A DNA stretch of 56,143 bases from Bacteroidales bacterium (GCA_017446745.1 JAFSQF010000035.1:1-56143), one strand, 5' to 3'. Counted from the stretch's first letter, positions 41,988 to 50,347 are shown. Numbers and translations are program-made. The notes: generated by a model not told the origin, from the sequence alone.

Positions 41988-42536
41988 TCAAAAACCGAGG
42001 TCGTCGTCAGGGGCATTCCCGTATGCAGTGCCATAGCCGTTGTTGGATCCTCCGCCTCCGATGCTGGCGCCTACAGACATAAACGCTACGGTCAGCACCA
42101 GTGTTATGGCCATATAAAGCACTGATGTCCAGATGCGATGGCTGGCACTGCGGTTCACGGCCTGGCGGATGATGATGCTACTTTCGGCAATAGTGTGGCC
42201 CGCAAGCTCGTCAGGATCTATGTATTTTGCCACTTTTGGATATAGCAGACGGAGTCCTATTTTAACACCCGACGCGTCCTCGGGACTGAGACGATAGTTC
42301 TGCGCATCTCCAGTAATGTATGTCTGTGCGGCTTCCTGTATGGCTGCAACCGTGTTGTCGGCGTTATTGCGCGAGTCGATGGCTCTAACAAGCCGTATGC
42401 CTTCGGCAGTAAAAGCTACAAAAGCTATAACAGCAACGATATAGGTTAGTGCTGTAGGGTCTTTTTTGCTCATGGCGGTAGATAGCACGAAACAGAGTGC
42501 TGTGAGTACAATACCAACAAGTATGGCCCAGAACAT
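41988..42536 (-). CDS. Small inner-membrane protein, first gene of the tubulin-like operon (182 aa)
   Basis: Two N-terminal membrane helices (MFWAILVGIVLTALCFVL; ALTYIVAVIAFVAFTAEGI) and one near the C-terminus (TSVLYMAITLVLTVAFMSVG), followed by a Gly/Asn-rich tail ending in DDDLGF. A soluble segment of about 80 residues (NTVAAIQEAAQTYITGDAQ, YPKVAKYIDPDELAGHTIAE) lies between. The acidic tail could bind the tubulin-like protein, as FtsZ partners often do with such tails in reverse; this is speculation. It follows the repeated leader element at 42583-42850. Family not recognised. Confidence 0.82.
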   Translation of the reverse strand: MFWAILVGIVLTALCFVLSTAMSKKDPTALTYIVAVIAFVAFTAEGIRLVRAIDSRNNADNTVAAIQEAAQTYITGDAQNYRLSPEDASGVKIGLRLLYPKVAKYIDPDELAGHTIAESSIIIRQAVNRSASHRIWTSVLYMAITLVLTVAFMSVGASIGGGGSNNGYGTAYGNAPDDDLGF

Positions 42537-42582
42537 AGCTTCATACAGTTTGTCCGCTATGAGTTCTCAGTTTGCGGGGAAA

Positions 42583-42850
42583 TAAAAAAAGCATAGAACT
42601 CGCGTTGTTGATTCTACGACTTTTAGGTATCGCCAAACACCTTTCCAAAATAAAACCAACTTTGAACGTTATCCTATGCTCTGATATGCAGTGGCAGGAA
42701 GCCAATACATAGGCAGAAGCAGAAGGCATCAGTATCATAGTCCTTTGGCTAAAATTTTGGCGAATTTTAAAAGTCGGACCTATACAAATGCTTTTTTCGC
42801 ATCGCACGACTACTCGCGTCGTTTCGCGGTGCAAAGATACGCAATTTTTC
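42583..42850 (-). repeat. Repeated ~260-nt leader element, copy A (with operon promoter)
   Basis: Diverged copy of 2590-2850, placed the same way: promoter-like TATCTTTG on the minus strand (42839-42832) at its start, next gene start (42536) just after its end. It can encode a short peptide starting MILMPSA and containing LERCLAIPKSRR, comparable with MIPMLFA and LSRSLAIPS of copy B. It probably supplies the promoter and leader of the tubulin-like operon. Confidence 0.5.
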
Positions 42851-42974
42851 AAATACTAATGCCTTTTTGATAAGGTTATGTTTTATAGTTTTGATTTTTA
42901 ATAATTTGTGATTTTGATTTTTGCTTATAGTGCTGCTGTTTTTCGTGATAATTTTTCTGATAAACGATTTTTTT

Positions 42975-43594
42975 TATTACTGTCCGCTAAAAAATAGAGC
43001 GTACAAAAAGAAATAGGGCTGTCATGTAAGATGGAGGACAGGGAGCAGGTGGTGGTTTTCCGCAAGGATGGAATCAGCCATATCGCACGCATCATCACAT
43101 ACGTGGACATCAAGAAAGGCAAGACGCCAAAGCTCATATCGCTGCTCACCAACGATTTCGATATGCCGATGGAGACCATAGTGGACATCTGCCGCAGAAG
43201 ATGGTAGAGAGAATCGCTCTTCAAGCAGATAAAGCAGAACTTTCCGCTGCGATACTTCTATGGCGAGAGCGCCAATGCCATTAAAATCCAGATATGGGTC
43301 ACTCTGATTGCGAATCTCCTGTTGTCCCTGCTGCAGAGTTCCCTTGAGTGCAACTGGAGTTTCTCCGGCCTTGCGACCATGGTCAGGATTGTACTGATGT
43401 ACTACCTCAACCTGCAGACCTTCTTCAACCAGCCGGATGCAGACCTTAAAATCATGCTGGCCGAGGTCTCGGAAGAAGCACCGCCCGGAAACACCTCAAT
43501 TGAGCAGGGGGGCTTGTCTTGAAACATGATAGCGTCTTTATTATAACATTCAGACTATTATCTGTTACACATTATTGTTTAGCGGACAGTAATA
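42975..43594 (+). mobile_element. Internally deleted IS4-type element, right copy
   Basis: 620 bp with the same terminal repeats and same internal deletion as the left copy, same orientation. The transposase remnant (43031 to about 43522) has an in-frame TAG replacing a Gln codon in the RRW-Q-IES motif (near 43206) and is therefore a double ruin. Small insertions (for example AAGA near 43008) distinguish it from the left copy. Confidence 0.85.
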
Positions 43595-43608
43595 GTTTTT
43601 TGTCTTTA

Positions 43609-43640
43609 TTTGTCGCATATCCATTTATTGTGTATCTTTG
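43609..43640 (+). promoter_or_regulatory. Promoter of the coiled-coil/barrel gene
   Basis: TTTG (43609-43612), 20 bp, TATCTTTG (43633-43640). It begins only 6 bp outside the 9-bp duplication at the right end of the composite element, so everything further upstream was replaced by the insertion. Confidence 0.7.
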
Positions 43641-43660
43641 CAAACTGCAAGAAAAAGTGA

Positions 43661-44968
43661 GTGCTGATGTTAAGTAAGCTGGGAATCAATATGATGAAGT
43701 GTTTTTTTGAGGTTCTTTTTTCGGCTTTGGAGCGTTGTGTTGTCTCCAAAGGTTATTTTTTGCTGCTTTTTTTTGCCGCCACTCCATTTGTTGCCACGGC
43801 ACAGGTTGCCGACACTGTAGCGACGGACGTTGACGTTGTTGCCGCCGCTGCTGCTCCATCCAGTCCCGATTCCGTTGTTATCCTCCGTCGTTATGTCGAC
43901 GACCTACAGCGACAGCTCGACTCCAATCAGGTGCGCCTTGCTGCGATGCATCACCGCTTTCGCGACCTGATGATGCTAAAGGATTCGCTCATTGCCATGA
44001 ACGACCTCTACCAGGCCGAGTTGCAGGAAAAGAACCGCCTGATGCAGGAGCAAAAAGCCGCCATGCAGGACAAGGAACGCCTCGTGGCCGAGAAAGAGGA
44101 GCTTTATCGTCAGGCACTTACCAACTCCACTATCGACAAGGCCAAATGGGATGGCGAAATGCGAGCCAAGGAGGCCAGCATTGAAGCCAAGACGCGCGAG
44201 ATAGCGTACCTGCAGAAGGATATCGACACCAAGGAGCAAACATTGCTGTCGCAGCGCGAGAACTACGAGCATGTCCTCACTGAGAAGGAACACTATCGCC
44301 ATCTTGTCGATTCGCTACAGCGCCGTGTCAACGCTGTAGAAATGGAGAACATTCGCAAGCAAGAAGAGAATAAATACCTGGCGCAGAAGGCCAAGGATGC
44401 CGAAGAGCGCGCTGCCATCACCCTCAACAAGAAGAAAAAAGTGCGTCCCATACAGGGTATCGCACTCCGTTTTTTCCGCACTCCCGACTGGGACATCCGC
44501 CTCACCCCGGAGAACGTGGATGGTTCTACAGTGACCTACAACAAGGTGATTCGAAACCGCAATGCCGGCGACATAGAGTTCGACTTTGTCACCGGGGCAT
44601 CGGTGATGCTCTGGGACCTCACGCGCTTCTTCGACCGTTCGCAGCGCACCGACACGGTCTCTGTGCTGCGCGACATCCCGCGCTTCGACCAGAAATTCAA
44701 CTACGACCTGGGCATCTACGTAGGCTTCGGTGGTTCCAACCTTTTCAAGAATTTCTATATAGGCCCCAGCTTCCGCTTCGTGGATTTTTTCTACCTCACT
44801 GTGGGTGTCAACATCTGCGAGTACGAGATGCTCATCGCGGGCTACACTGCCGGCCAGTCGCTTGAGCCGGTACTTACTCTCGACGACATCACCGCCAAGT
44901 CGTGGCTTGTAAAGCCTTTCATTTCCTTGTCCATCGACCTTGATTTCCTCTCATATATAAAAAAATGA
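43661..44968 (+). CDS. Exported coiled-coil protein with a probable outer-membrane C-terminus (435 aa)
   Basis: The N-terminus contains a hydrophobic export signal ending FFAATPFVATAQ; in-frame starts at 43661, 43691 and 43694 are possible, and an internal GTG would give a shorter, cleaner signal peptide. Residues about 70-265 are a long charged coiled coil (LQEKNRLMQEQKAAMQDKER, AKDAEERAAITLNKKKK). The C-terminal ~150 residues have alternating strands (YDLGIYVGFGGSNLFKN, FYIGPSFRFVDFFYLTVGVN) typical of a small barrel or beta-sandwich. Adjacent to, but outside, the composite element. Family not recognised. Confidence 0.82.
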   Translation: MLMLSKLGINMMKCFFEVLFSALERCVVSKGYFLLLFFAATPFVATAQVADTVATDVDVVAAAAAPSSPDSVVILRRYVDDLQRQLDSNQVRLAAMHHRFRDLMMLKDSLIAMNDLYQAELQEKNRLMQEQKAAMQDKERLVAEKEELYRQALTNSTIDKAKWDGEMRAKEASIEAKTREIAYLQKDIDTKEQTLLSQRENYEHVLTEKEHYRHLVDSLQRRVNAVEMENIRKQEENKYLAQKAKDAEERAAITLNKKKKVRPIQGIALRFFRTPDWDIRLTPENVDGSTVTYNKVIRNRNAGDIEFDFVTGASVMLWDLTRFFDRSQRTDTVSVLRDIPRFDQKFNYDLGIYVGFGGSNLFKNFYIGPSFRFVDFFYLTVGVNICEYEMLIAGYTAGQSLEPVLTLDDITAKSWLVKPFISLSIDLDFLSYIKK

Positions 44969-44993
44969 ATACAAGTAAGATTTCTATATTGCT

Positions 44994-45486
44994 ATTGAAC
45001 GGGATTCCCTACGGGGATGGAGAGAGGGAAGGACAGGTTTTGGCTATTGAACGGGATCCCCTACGGGGATGGAGAGAGGGATGGACAGGTTTTGGCTATT
45101 GAACGGGATCCCCTACGGGGATGGAGAGAGGGATGGACAGGTGCTGGCTATTGAACGGGATCCCCTACGGGGATGGAGAGAGGGAAGGACAGGTGCTGGC
45201 TATTGAACGGAATCCCCTACGGGGATGGAGAGAGGGATGGACAGGTTTTGGCTATTGAACGGGATCCCCTACGGGGATGGGGAGAGGGAAGGACGGGTTT
45301 TGGCTATTGAACGGGATCCCCTACGGGGATGGAGAGAGGGATGGACAGGTGCTGGCTATTGAACGGGATCCCCTATGGGGATGGAGAGATGGATGGACAG
45401 GTTTTGGCTATTGAACGGGATCCCCTACGGGGATGGAGAGAGGGAAGGACAGGTGCTGGCTATTGAACGGGATCCCCTACGGGGAT
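44994..45486. repeat. Tandem array 2: 10 copies of the 52-bp CCCCTACGGGG unit
   Basis: Nine full 52-bp units and a final 25-bp partial, each ATTGAACGGRATCCCCTACG followed by GGGATGGAGAGAGGGATGGA and CAGG(TGC/TTT)TGGCT. Only the 52-bp type of array 1 is present. Placed right after an exported-protein gene, as array 1 follows the flippase. Confidence 0.92.
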
Positions 45487-45797
45487 GTATTAAAAATTCT
45501 ATATATATAATGGTTTATAAGTATTATACACTATCGTCTGATTAATCTGCTTGATTTTTAATAAATAACATATTCGTGTTATTTCAATAAAATAACAGTT
45601 AAACATGTAAACAATTCAATTAGGTTAACAGCCAAAATTAATGTGCATTTTTTTATACATAAATTATACGTTTGTTAATGATCAATTAGATGATGGTTAT
45701 ATGTAAACTAAAAATTAGCAATTATCTAATAAACAATCTAATATAATAACATATCATTCCGCAGTATATACTCTTATAACTTTAAAATTTCAAGTTG
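45487..45797. other. AT-rich gene-free region before cysS
   Basis: No gene or clear element is visible. A weak hairpin GTTATTT/AAATAAC lies near 45577-45595. No good TTTG-N19-TAnnTTTG promoter for cysS was found by eye. Confidence 0.4.
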
Positions 45798-47285
45798 ATG
45801 CAACCTTTTCTTATTTATAATACTTTAACACGTCAGAAGGAGCTTTTCACTCCTCTCACTCCAGGACGTGTAGGCATGTACGTCTGTGGCCCCACCGTCT
45901 ATGGCGATGCTCATCTTGGCCATGCCCGTCCGGCCATCACGTTCGACATCCTCTTCCGCTACCTTATGCACATTGGCTACAAGGTGCGCTACGTGCGTAA
46001 TATCACCGATGTAGGGCACTTGGAGCACGATGCCGATGAGGGCGAGGACAAGATAGCAAAGAAAGCACGCCTTGAGCAGCTTGAACCCATGGAGGTGGCA
46101 CAGTACTATACCAACCGTTATCATGCCGCCATGGACCGTCTTGGAGTGCTACGTCCTAGCATCGAGCCTCATGCCAGTGGTCACATCATCGAACAAATCG
46201 AGCTTGTGCAGAAGATTCTCGATGCCGGCCTGGCATACGTTAGTAATGGCAGCGTCTATTTCGACATCCGCAAGTATCAGGAGAGCACCCACAAGTACGG
46301 CCAGCTCAGCGGACGTGTCATCGACGAGATGCTTGCCACCACCCGCGAGCTCGACGGACAGGACGAGAAGCGTTTCCCCGGCGACTTCGCCCTTTGGAAG
46401 AAAGCGTCGCCCGAGCATATCATGCGTTGGCCCTCGCCGTGGAGCGATGGCTTCCCCGGATGGCACGCCGAATGCACCGCCATGGGAGCCAAATATCTGG
46501 GCTCACCTTTTGATATCCATGGCGGTGGTATGGACCTCGTGTTCCCGCACCACGAAAGCGAGATAGCCCAGTGCGTGGCTTCCACTGGCCACGGGCCCTG
46601 CAAATACTGGATGCACAACAACATGATTACCATCCAAGGCCAGAAGATGGGCAAGAGCCTCGGCAATTTCATCACCCTCGACGAGTTCTTCAACGGCAGC
46701 CATATCAACCCCAAGACCGGCGAGGAGATGCTCGCGCAGCCCTACGGGCCCATGACCATCCGGTTCTTCATCCTTCAGGCGCACTATCGCAGCACTGTAG
46801 ACTTCAGCAACGAGGCCCTCCAGGCAGCCGAGAAAGGCTACAACCGCCTCATGCAGGCCTACAAGACCCTCGGCACGCTGCATGCTGCCAAGGAGAGCAC
46901 TGCCGACGTCAGTGGCTACCGCCAGCTCTGCTACGATGCCATGAACGACGACTTGAACACCCCCATCGTCATCTCGCACCTCTTCGATGCCTGCCGTGTT
47001 GTCAATAGCGCCGCCGACCATAAAGTCTCGCTCACGCAATCCGACATCGACGAGCTTCGTGGAGTGTTCGACACCTTCGTGTTCCAGATCATGGGGTTGC
47101 GCGACGAAGCCGCCGGCGACAATAGTGCCTTGGTCGACGGCCTCATGCAGATGATTCTCGACGTACGTGCCACAGCCAAGAGCAACAAAGACTGGGCCAC
47201 CAGCGACCGCATCCGCGACAGCCTTGCTGCCCTCGGCATAGCCGTGAAAGACGGCAAAGATGGCGCCACGTGGGAACTGAGGTAA
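45798..47285 (+). CDS. cysS: Cysteinyl-tRNA synthetase
   Basis: Charges tRNA-Cys; class I aminoacyl-tRNA synthetase acting in the cytosol. The zinc-binding Cys of [10 protein letters not shown] is followed by the HIGH-type motif HLGHARP (about 39-45). [17 protein letters not shown] and [14 protein letters not shown] carry the other zinc ligands, and [12 protein letters not shown] is the KMSKS loop. 495 residues from ATG 45798; a TTG three bases upstream is also in frame but ATG is preferred. A tRNA-Cys gene lies at 50348. Identification certain. Confidence 0.98.
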   Translation: MQPFLIYNTLTRQKELFTPLTPGRVGMYVCGPTVYGDAHLGHARPAITFDILFRYLMHIGYKVRYVRNITDVGHLEHDADEGEDKIAKKARLEQLEPMEVAQYYTNRYHAAMDRLGVLRPSIEPHASGHIIEQIELVQKILDAGLAYVSNGSVYFDIRKYQESTHKYGQLSGRVIDEMLATTRELDGQDEKRFPGDFALWKKASPEHIMRWPSPWSDGFPGWHAECTAMGAKYLGSPFDIHGGGMDLVFPHHESEIAQCVASTGHGPCKYWMHNNMITIQGQKMGKSLGNFITLDEFFNGSHINPKTGEEMLAQPYGPMTIRFFILQAHYRSTVDFSNEALQAAEKGYNRLMQAYKTLGTLHAAKESTADVSGYRQLCYDAMNDDLNTPIVISHLFDACRVVNSAADHKVSLTQSDIDELRGVFDTFVFQIMGLRDEAAGDNSALVDGLMQMILDVRATAKSNKDWATSDRIRDSLAALGIAVKDGKDGATWELR

Positions 47286-47379
47286 TCGATAACGCATTGA
47301 TGGTATCCTAGATATAAAAAAATCCTGACTTCCAAGGGTGGTATGCCTGCCGGAAGTCATTCATAATTCTCAAATTGCT

Positions 47380-47961
47380 ATGAAAAATATTGTTTTGTTC
47401 GGTGCCCCAGGAGTTGGCAAAGGCACCCATGCCGGCATCCTTGCCGAGAAATACGACCTTCTGCACCTCTCTACGGGCGACCTCCTGCGTGGCGAGGTTG
47501 CCCAGGGCACGCCTCTGGGACTTCGCGTCAAGGCCTCTATGGAGCGTGGCGACCTGGTGGGCGACGACGTGGTCATAGCACTGGTCGACAAGGCCCTTGC
47601 CTCCACCGAGCAGGGTATCATCCTCGACGGCTTCCCCCGCACCGTGCAGCAGGCCCAGGCTCTCGACTTCCTTCTCCGCAACCACCGGCGCAAGCTCAGC
47701 TGCGTTATCAGCATCGATGCCTCGCGCGACGAGTTGGTGCGCCGTATCCACGAGCGTGCCGTAATCTCGGGCCGCACCGACGATGCCGACGACAATGTGA
47801 TTCGCCACCGCCTCGAGGAATACGATGCCAAGACCAAGCCGGTGACCGACTACTACAAGGTCTCGGGCCTTCTTGTCAGCATTGACGGCAGCGGCGAAAT
47901 CAACCAGACCAGCATGCGCCTCTGCAAGGTGGTCGACATGCTCCTGAGCGGAAATGTTTAA
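47380..47961 (+). CDS. adk: Adenylate kinase, short form
   Basis: Interconverts ATP plus AMP and two ADP. P-loop GAPGVGKGT (residues 8-16), AMP-binding THAGILAEKYDLLHLSTGDLLR, and ILDGFPRTVQQAQALDF. The lid region (RAVISGRTDDADDNVIRHRL) is short and has no zinc Cys cluster, so this is the short-lid type; 193 residues from ATG 47380. An in-frame ATG at 47338 would add an atypical 14-residue extension and lies inside a TGACTTCC/GGAAGTCA hairpin (about 47325-47361), so 47380 is chosen. Identification certain. Confidence 0.97.
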   Translation: MKNIVLFGAPGVGKGTHAGILAEKYDLLHLSTGDLLRGEVAQGTPLGLRVKASMERGDLVGDDVVIALVDKALASTEQGIILDGFPRTVQQAQALDFLLRNHRRKLSCVISIDASRDELVRRIHERAVISGRTDDADDNVIRHRLEEYDAKTKPVTDYYKVSGLLVSIDGSGEINQTSMRLCKVVDMLLSGNV

Positions 47962-48023
47962 TAGTTTCTTCCTTTTTTCTATAAACGCCTATTTCTCACT
48001 ACAATAATATTTAAGTCCTACCC

Positions 48024-48701
48024 ATGCAAATAAAAGAAACACTCAACGACCTCATATTTTCAAAGGGCCGCCTGAAGCAGGATGTCTACCACTCCACCAA
48101 GGAGGCCTTCGAGCTGTTCCGGGCCACAGCCAAAGATCTCATAGCCCAGCTCCAGGAGCAGAACCGAGAGCGCGGCACCGACCTCAAGTTCGAGTTCACC
48201 GACCGGGGCGACTTCGAGTTCGAAATACGTTTCGCGTCCGACACCCTCTTTTTTTTGATGCACACCAACATCTTCGAGTTCTCGCGCAACCATGAGGTCA
48301 TGAAATCGCCCTATATCCGCGAAAACCCCGACCGTTCCTATTGCGGCGTTATCCACATCTACAATTTCCTCAGCGACAGTTTCACCTATGAGCGTGACAA
48401 TGACCTCGGCTACCTCATAGGCCGTATCTTCATCAACTCCGAGAAGCACTACTTCATCGAGGGGAAACGCGAATTGGGCATGCTTTACAACAATTTTAAT
48501 ACGTCGACGATTGACAGTCAGTCGGTTCAGGGGATTGTGGAGTCTGCTATAGAATATACCACCAATTTTGACCTTTTGTCGCCCCCATACGATGAAATAA
48601 AGGTGCTCTCTGTGGGCGAAATGCGCAACACTTTCAATAAAAAATCGTTTGTTACTGCCAAGCGTTTAGGGTTTCGTTTTCAGGCTGATACGCTTTCTTG
48701 A
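48024..48701 (+). CDS. Conserved hypothetical cytosolic protein (225 aa)
   Basis: Soluble, without signal or TM segments. Opens with MQIKETLNDLIFSKGRLKQDVYHSTKEAFELFRATAKDLI and has a beta-rich middle (DLKFEFTDRGDFEFEIRFAS, YCGVIHIYNFLSDSFTYERD) and an ending NTFNKKSFVTAKRLGFRFQ. It looks like a lineage-conserved gene by codon use and spacing (63 bp after adk). I do not recognise a named family and assign no function. Confidence 0.85.
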   Translation: MQIKETLNDLIFSKGRLKQDVYHSTKEAFELFRATAKDLIAQLQEQNRERGTDLKFEFTDRGDFEFEIRFASDTLFFLMHTNIFEFSRNHEVMKSPYIRENPDRSYCGVIHIYNFLSDSFTYERDNDLGYLIGRIFINSEKHYFIEGKRELGMLYNNFNTSTIDSQSVQGIVESAIEYTTNFDLLSPPYDEIKVLSVGEMRNTFNKKSFVTAKRLGFRFQADTLS

Positions 48702-48735
48702 GTGCAATAATCAACCACGATGTGTGAAAAAAAAT

Positions 48736-48766
48736 TTTGTCAGTTCGGAAAATGTTGGTACTTTTG
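48736..48766 (+). promoter_or_regulatory. Promoter of tRNA-Glu and rpsT
   Basis: TTTG (48736-48739), exactly 19 bp, TACTTTTG (48759-48766). It is an exact Bacteroidota-type promoter about 60 bp upstream of the tRNA. Confidence 0.85.
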
Positions 48767-48828
48767 CAATCCGAAACCGACAGAAACAGGTGCAAAAGAA
48801 CTTGTTGAAATTGTTTTCGAAACCTGAT

Positions 48829-48903
48829 GCTCCGTTCGTCTAGCTGGCCCAGGACGTGAGATTTTCATTCTCAAAATCGCGGGTTCGAATCCCGCACGGA
48901 GTA
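48829..48903 (+). tRNA. tRNA-Glu (anticodon TTC)
   Basis: Acceptor arms GCTCCGT / ACGGAGT (one G-U at the base), anticodon stem TGAGA / TCTCA around loop TTTTCAT giving anticodon TTC, T-arm GCGGG-TTCGAAT-CCCGC, discriminator A. The CCA end is not encoded. It shares the promoter at 48736 with rpsT, 26 bp downstream. This tRNA is also a substrate of the MnmA encoded at 8639-9745. Confidence 0.93.
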
Positions 48904-48929
48904 CAACAATAAAAACGTTTAATATAGAT

Positions 48930-49181
48930 ATGGCACATCACAAGTCAGCAAAAAAAAGAATTCGCACCAACGACAAAAAGAGAGTGGAGAACAGATATTA
49001 CGCCAAGACTATGCGCAATGCGCTGCGTGATTTCCGTGCTCTTGAGGACAAGGCTGTGGCTGAGGAGCGTCTGCCGAAGATGGTTTCAATCATCGACAAG
49101 CTCGCCAAGCGTTCGGTTATTCACAAGAACAAAGCCTCCAACCTCAAGTCAAAGCTGCAGAAGAAAGTCAACGCCATGTAA
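48930..49181 (+). CDS. rpsT: 30S ribosomal protein S20
   Basis: Small, strongly basic primary 16S rRNA-binding protein. The N-terminus [22 protein letters not shown] and the internal [17 protein letters not shown] are the S20 signatures. 83 residues, normal. It lies directly after tRNA-Glu and ends in a rho-independent terminator at 49209. Identification certain. Confidence 0.97.
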   Translation: MAHHKSAKKRIRTNDKKRVENRYYAKTMRNALRDFRALEDKAVAEERLPKMVSIIDKLAKRSVIHKNKASNLKSKLQKKVNAM

Positions 49182-49208
49182 TTTATTTCTGGCGACGGTT
49201 GATAAAAA

Positions 49209-49242
49209 GGATGCCCCCTTTCATGTGGAGCATCTTTTTTTT
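49209..49242 (+). terminator. Terminator after rpsT
   Basis: Stem GATGC(C)CC / GG(A)GCATC with one mismatch and an 9-nt loop, followed by eight T. It ends the tRNA-Glu/rpsT unit. Confidence 0.8.
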
Positions 49243-49245
49243 GTT

Positions 49246-49302
49246 GGTACGCGGGCGTCCTCGCCCTGCGATTTGGTGCGCGGGCATCCAGGCCTGCGGT
49301 TG
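49246..49302. repeat. Two direct copies of a 29-bp GC-rich unit
   Basis: GGTACGCGGGCGTCCTCGCC... (49246) and GGTGCGCGGGCATCCAGGCC... (49275) lie head to tail between the rpsT terminator and the convergent methyltransferase gene. Each contains a GCGGGCG/CGCCC-type short hairpin. Probably another dispersed intergenic repeat family. Confidence 0.6.
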
Positions 49303-49307
49303 TGTAA

Positions 49308-50141
49308 TTATGTTTTTTCCCGCAGCTGCCAGAACGCCACGGCGGCCGCTGCCGCCACATTCAGCGAATCCACACCACGATACATGGGGATTTTTGCCAC
49401 CTGGTCGCAGGCTTCGATGGTGGCCTTTGCCAGGCCGTCGCCTTCAGTGCCCATCACTATGGCAATGCGGTCGCACTCCGTCAGCCGAGGGTCGTCGATT
49501 GCGAGAGCCCTGTCGCTCAGAGCCAGAGCCACAACGCAGAACCCCATGTCGTGCAGCTGGCTTATCGTATCGTTGGGCCAAGGCCTTTCGGTGTAGGTCC
49601 ACGGCAGCTGCATCACCGTTCCCATGCTCACCCTCGTGCTGCGGCGGTTCAGTGGGTCGCAGCAAGTAGGCGTCATCAGTATGCCTTCAATACCGAGAGC
49701 TGCGGCGGCGCGGAAGATGGCGCCGGTGTTGGTGCTGTTGACCACGCTGTCCACCACGGCAATGCGTCGTGCCTTGCTGCACACCTCCGCCACAGAGGGT
49801 AGCGTGGGGCGATGCATGGCGCAGAGTATTCCGCGGCTCAGTTCGTAACCCGTGAGCTGCCGCAGCACCTCGCGGCTACCGCAATAGACGGGTGTGGTTG
49901 GGTCGATGCCATAACGGGCGTCGTCGAAAAGTGGGGCCACCTGGCTTGCCACGTTTCTCTCTTCGGCGAGGAACGACAGCGGATGGTAGCCGTTTTCCAA
50001 AGCTATGCGCACCACCTTCAAACTCTCGCAGATGAAAATGCCTTTCTCCGGCTCAAGACGGTTGCGTAGCTGAGCCTCCGTAAGTCGTGCATAAACACTT
50101 GTTTCTGTACAGTCGATACTGTCTATTCTTACAACATTCAT
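49308..50141 (-). CDS. SpoU/TrmH-family RNA 2'-O-methyltransferase
   Basis: SPOUT-fold enzyme methylating ribose 2'-OH in rRNA or tRNA. The three SpoU motifs are NSTNTGAIFRAAAALGI, VMGTEGDGLAKATIEACD and IPMYRGVDSLNVAAAAAVAFW. An N-terminal substrate-binding part (about 1-110) precedes them. Start placed at 50141 (MNVVRIDSIDC); an upstream in-frame ATG at 50168 lies on a TATTTTTG -7 element. 277 residues. It is on the minus strand between rpsT and tRNA-Cys. The RNA target cannot be told. Confidence 0.93.
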   Translation of the reverse strand: MNVVRIDSIDCTETSVYARLTEAQLRNRLEPEKGIFICESLKVVRIALENGYHPLSFLAEERNVASQVAPLFDDARYGIDPTTPVYCGSREVLRQLTGYELSRGILCAMHRPTLPSVAEVCSKARRIAVVDSVVNSTNTGAIFRAAAALGIEGILMTPTCCDPLNRRSTRVSMGTVMQLPWTYTERPWPNDTISQLHDMGFCVVALALSDRALAIDDPRLTECDRIAIVMGTEGDGLAKATIEACDQVAKIPMYRGVDSLNVAAAAAVAFWQLREKT

Positions 50142-50293
50142 GAATGCAAAAATAGCAAAATTCGGCAAAATACAGCAAACAATAACGTTATTTGTTTGTG
50201 ATGACAGTATTTATTGATTAATTCTTTTTCTGATTTAAAAAGCTATATTTTAATTAAATAAGTGTGATGTGTAACTTTTTTAGGAAAAAATAT

Positions 50294-50324
50294 TTTGTCG
50301 GTTTGAGGAAAAGTAGTATTTTTG
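50294..50324 (+). promoter_or_regulatory. Promoter of tRNA-Cys
   Basis: TTTG (50294-50297), exactly 19 bp, TATTTTTG (50317-50324), 23 bp before the tRNA. The stretch 50142-50293 shows nothing else apart from the methyltransferase promoter. Confidence 0.85.
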
Positions 50325-50347
50325 CAAAGTCTTTTGAAGACAACTTA

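Larger units (their letters stand above)
31756..43603. mobile_element. Putative composite transposon carrying the tubulin-like operon
   Basis: Two IS4-derived elements in the same orientation (31765-32375 and 42975-43594) enclose a single eight-gene operon. The 9 bp just outside the left end (31756-31764, GTTTTTTGT) are identical to the 9 bp just outside the right end (43595-43603). The inner flanks (ATTAAATTG after the left copy, GATTTTTTT before the right copy) do not pair in that way. This is the signature of one insertion of the whole 11.8-kb unit. The target is T-rich, so chance similarity cannot be excluded. Neither copy encodes a full transposase, so mobilisation would need one in trans. 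Confidence 0.6.

Noticed and set aside
47325-47361. Hairpin TGACTTCC/GGAAGTCA before adk as a terminator
   Set aside because: A T-run follows the stem only on the minus strand, where there is no gene to terminate. It may be an mRNA feature of adk, but evidence is thin.
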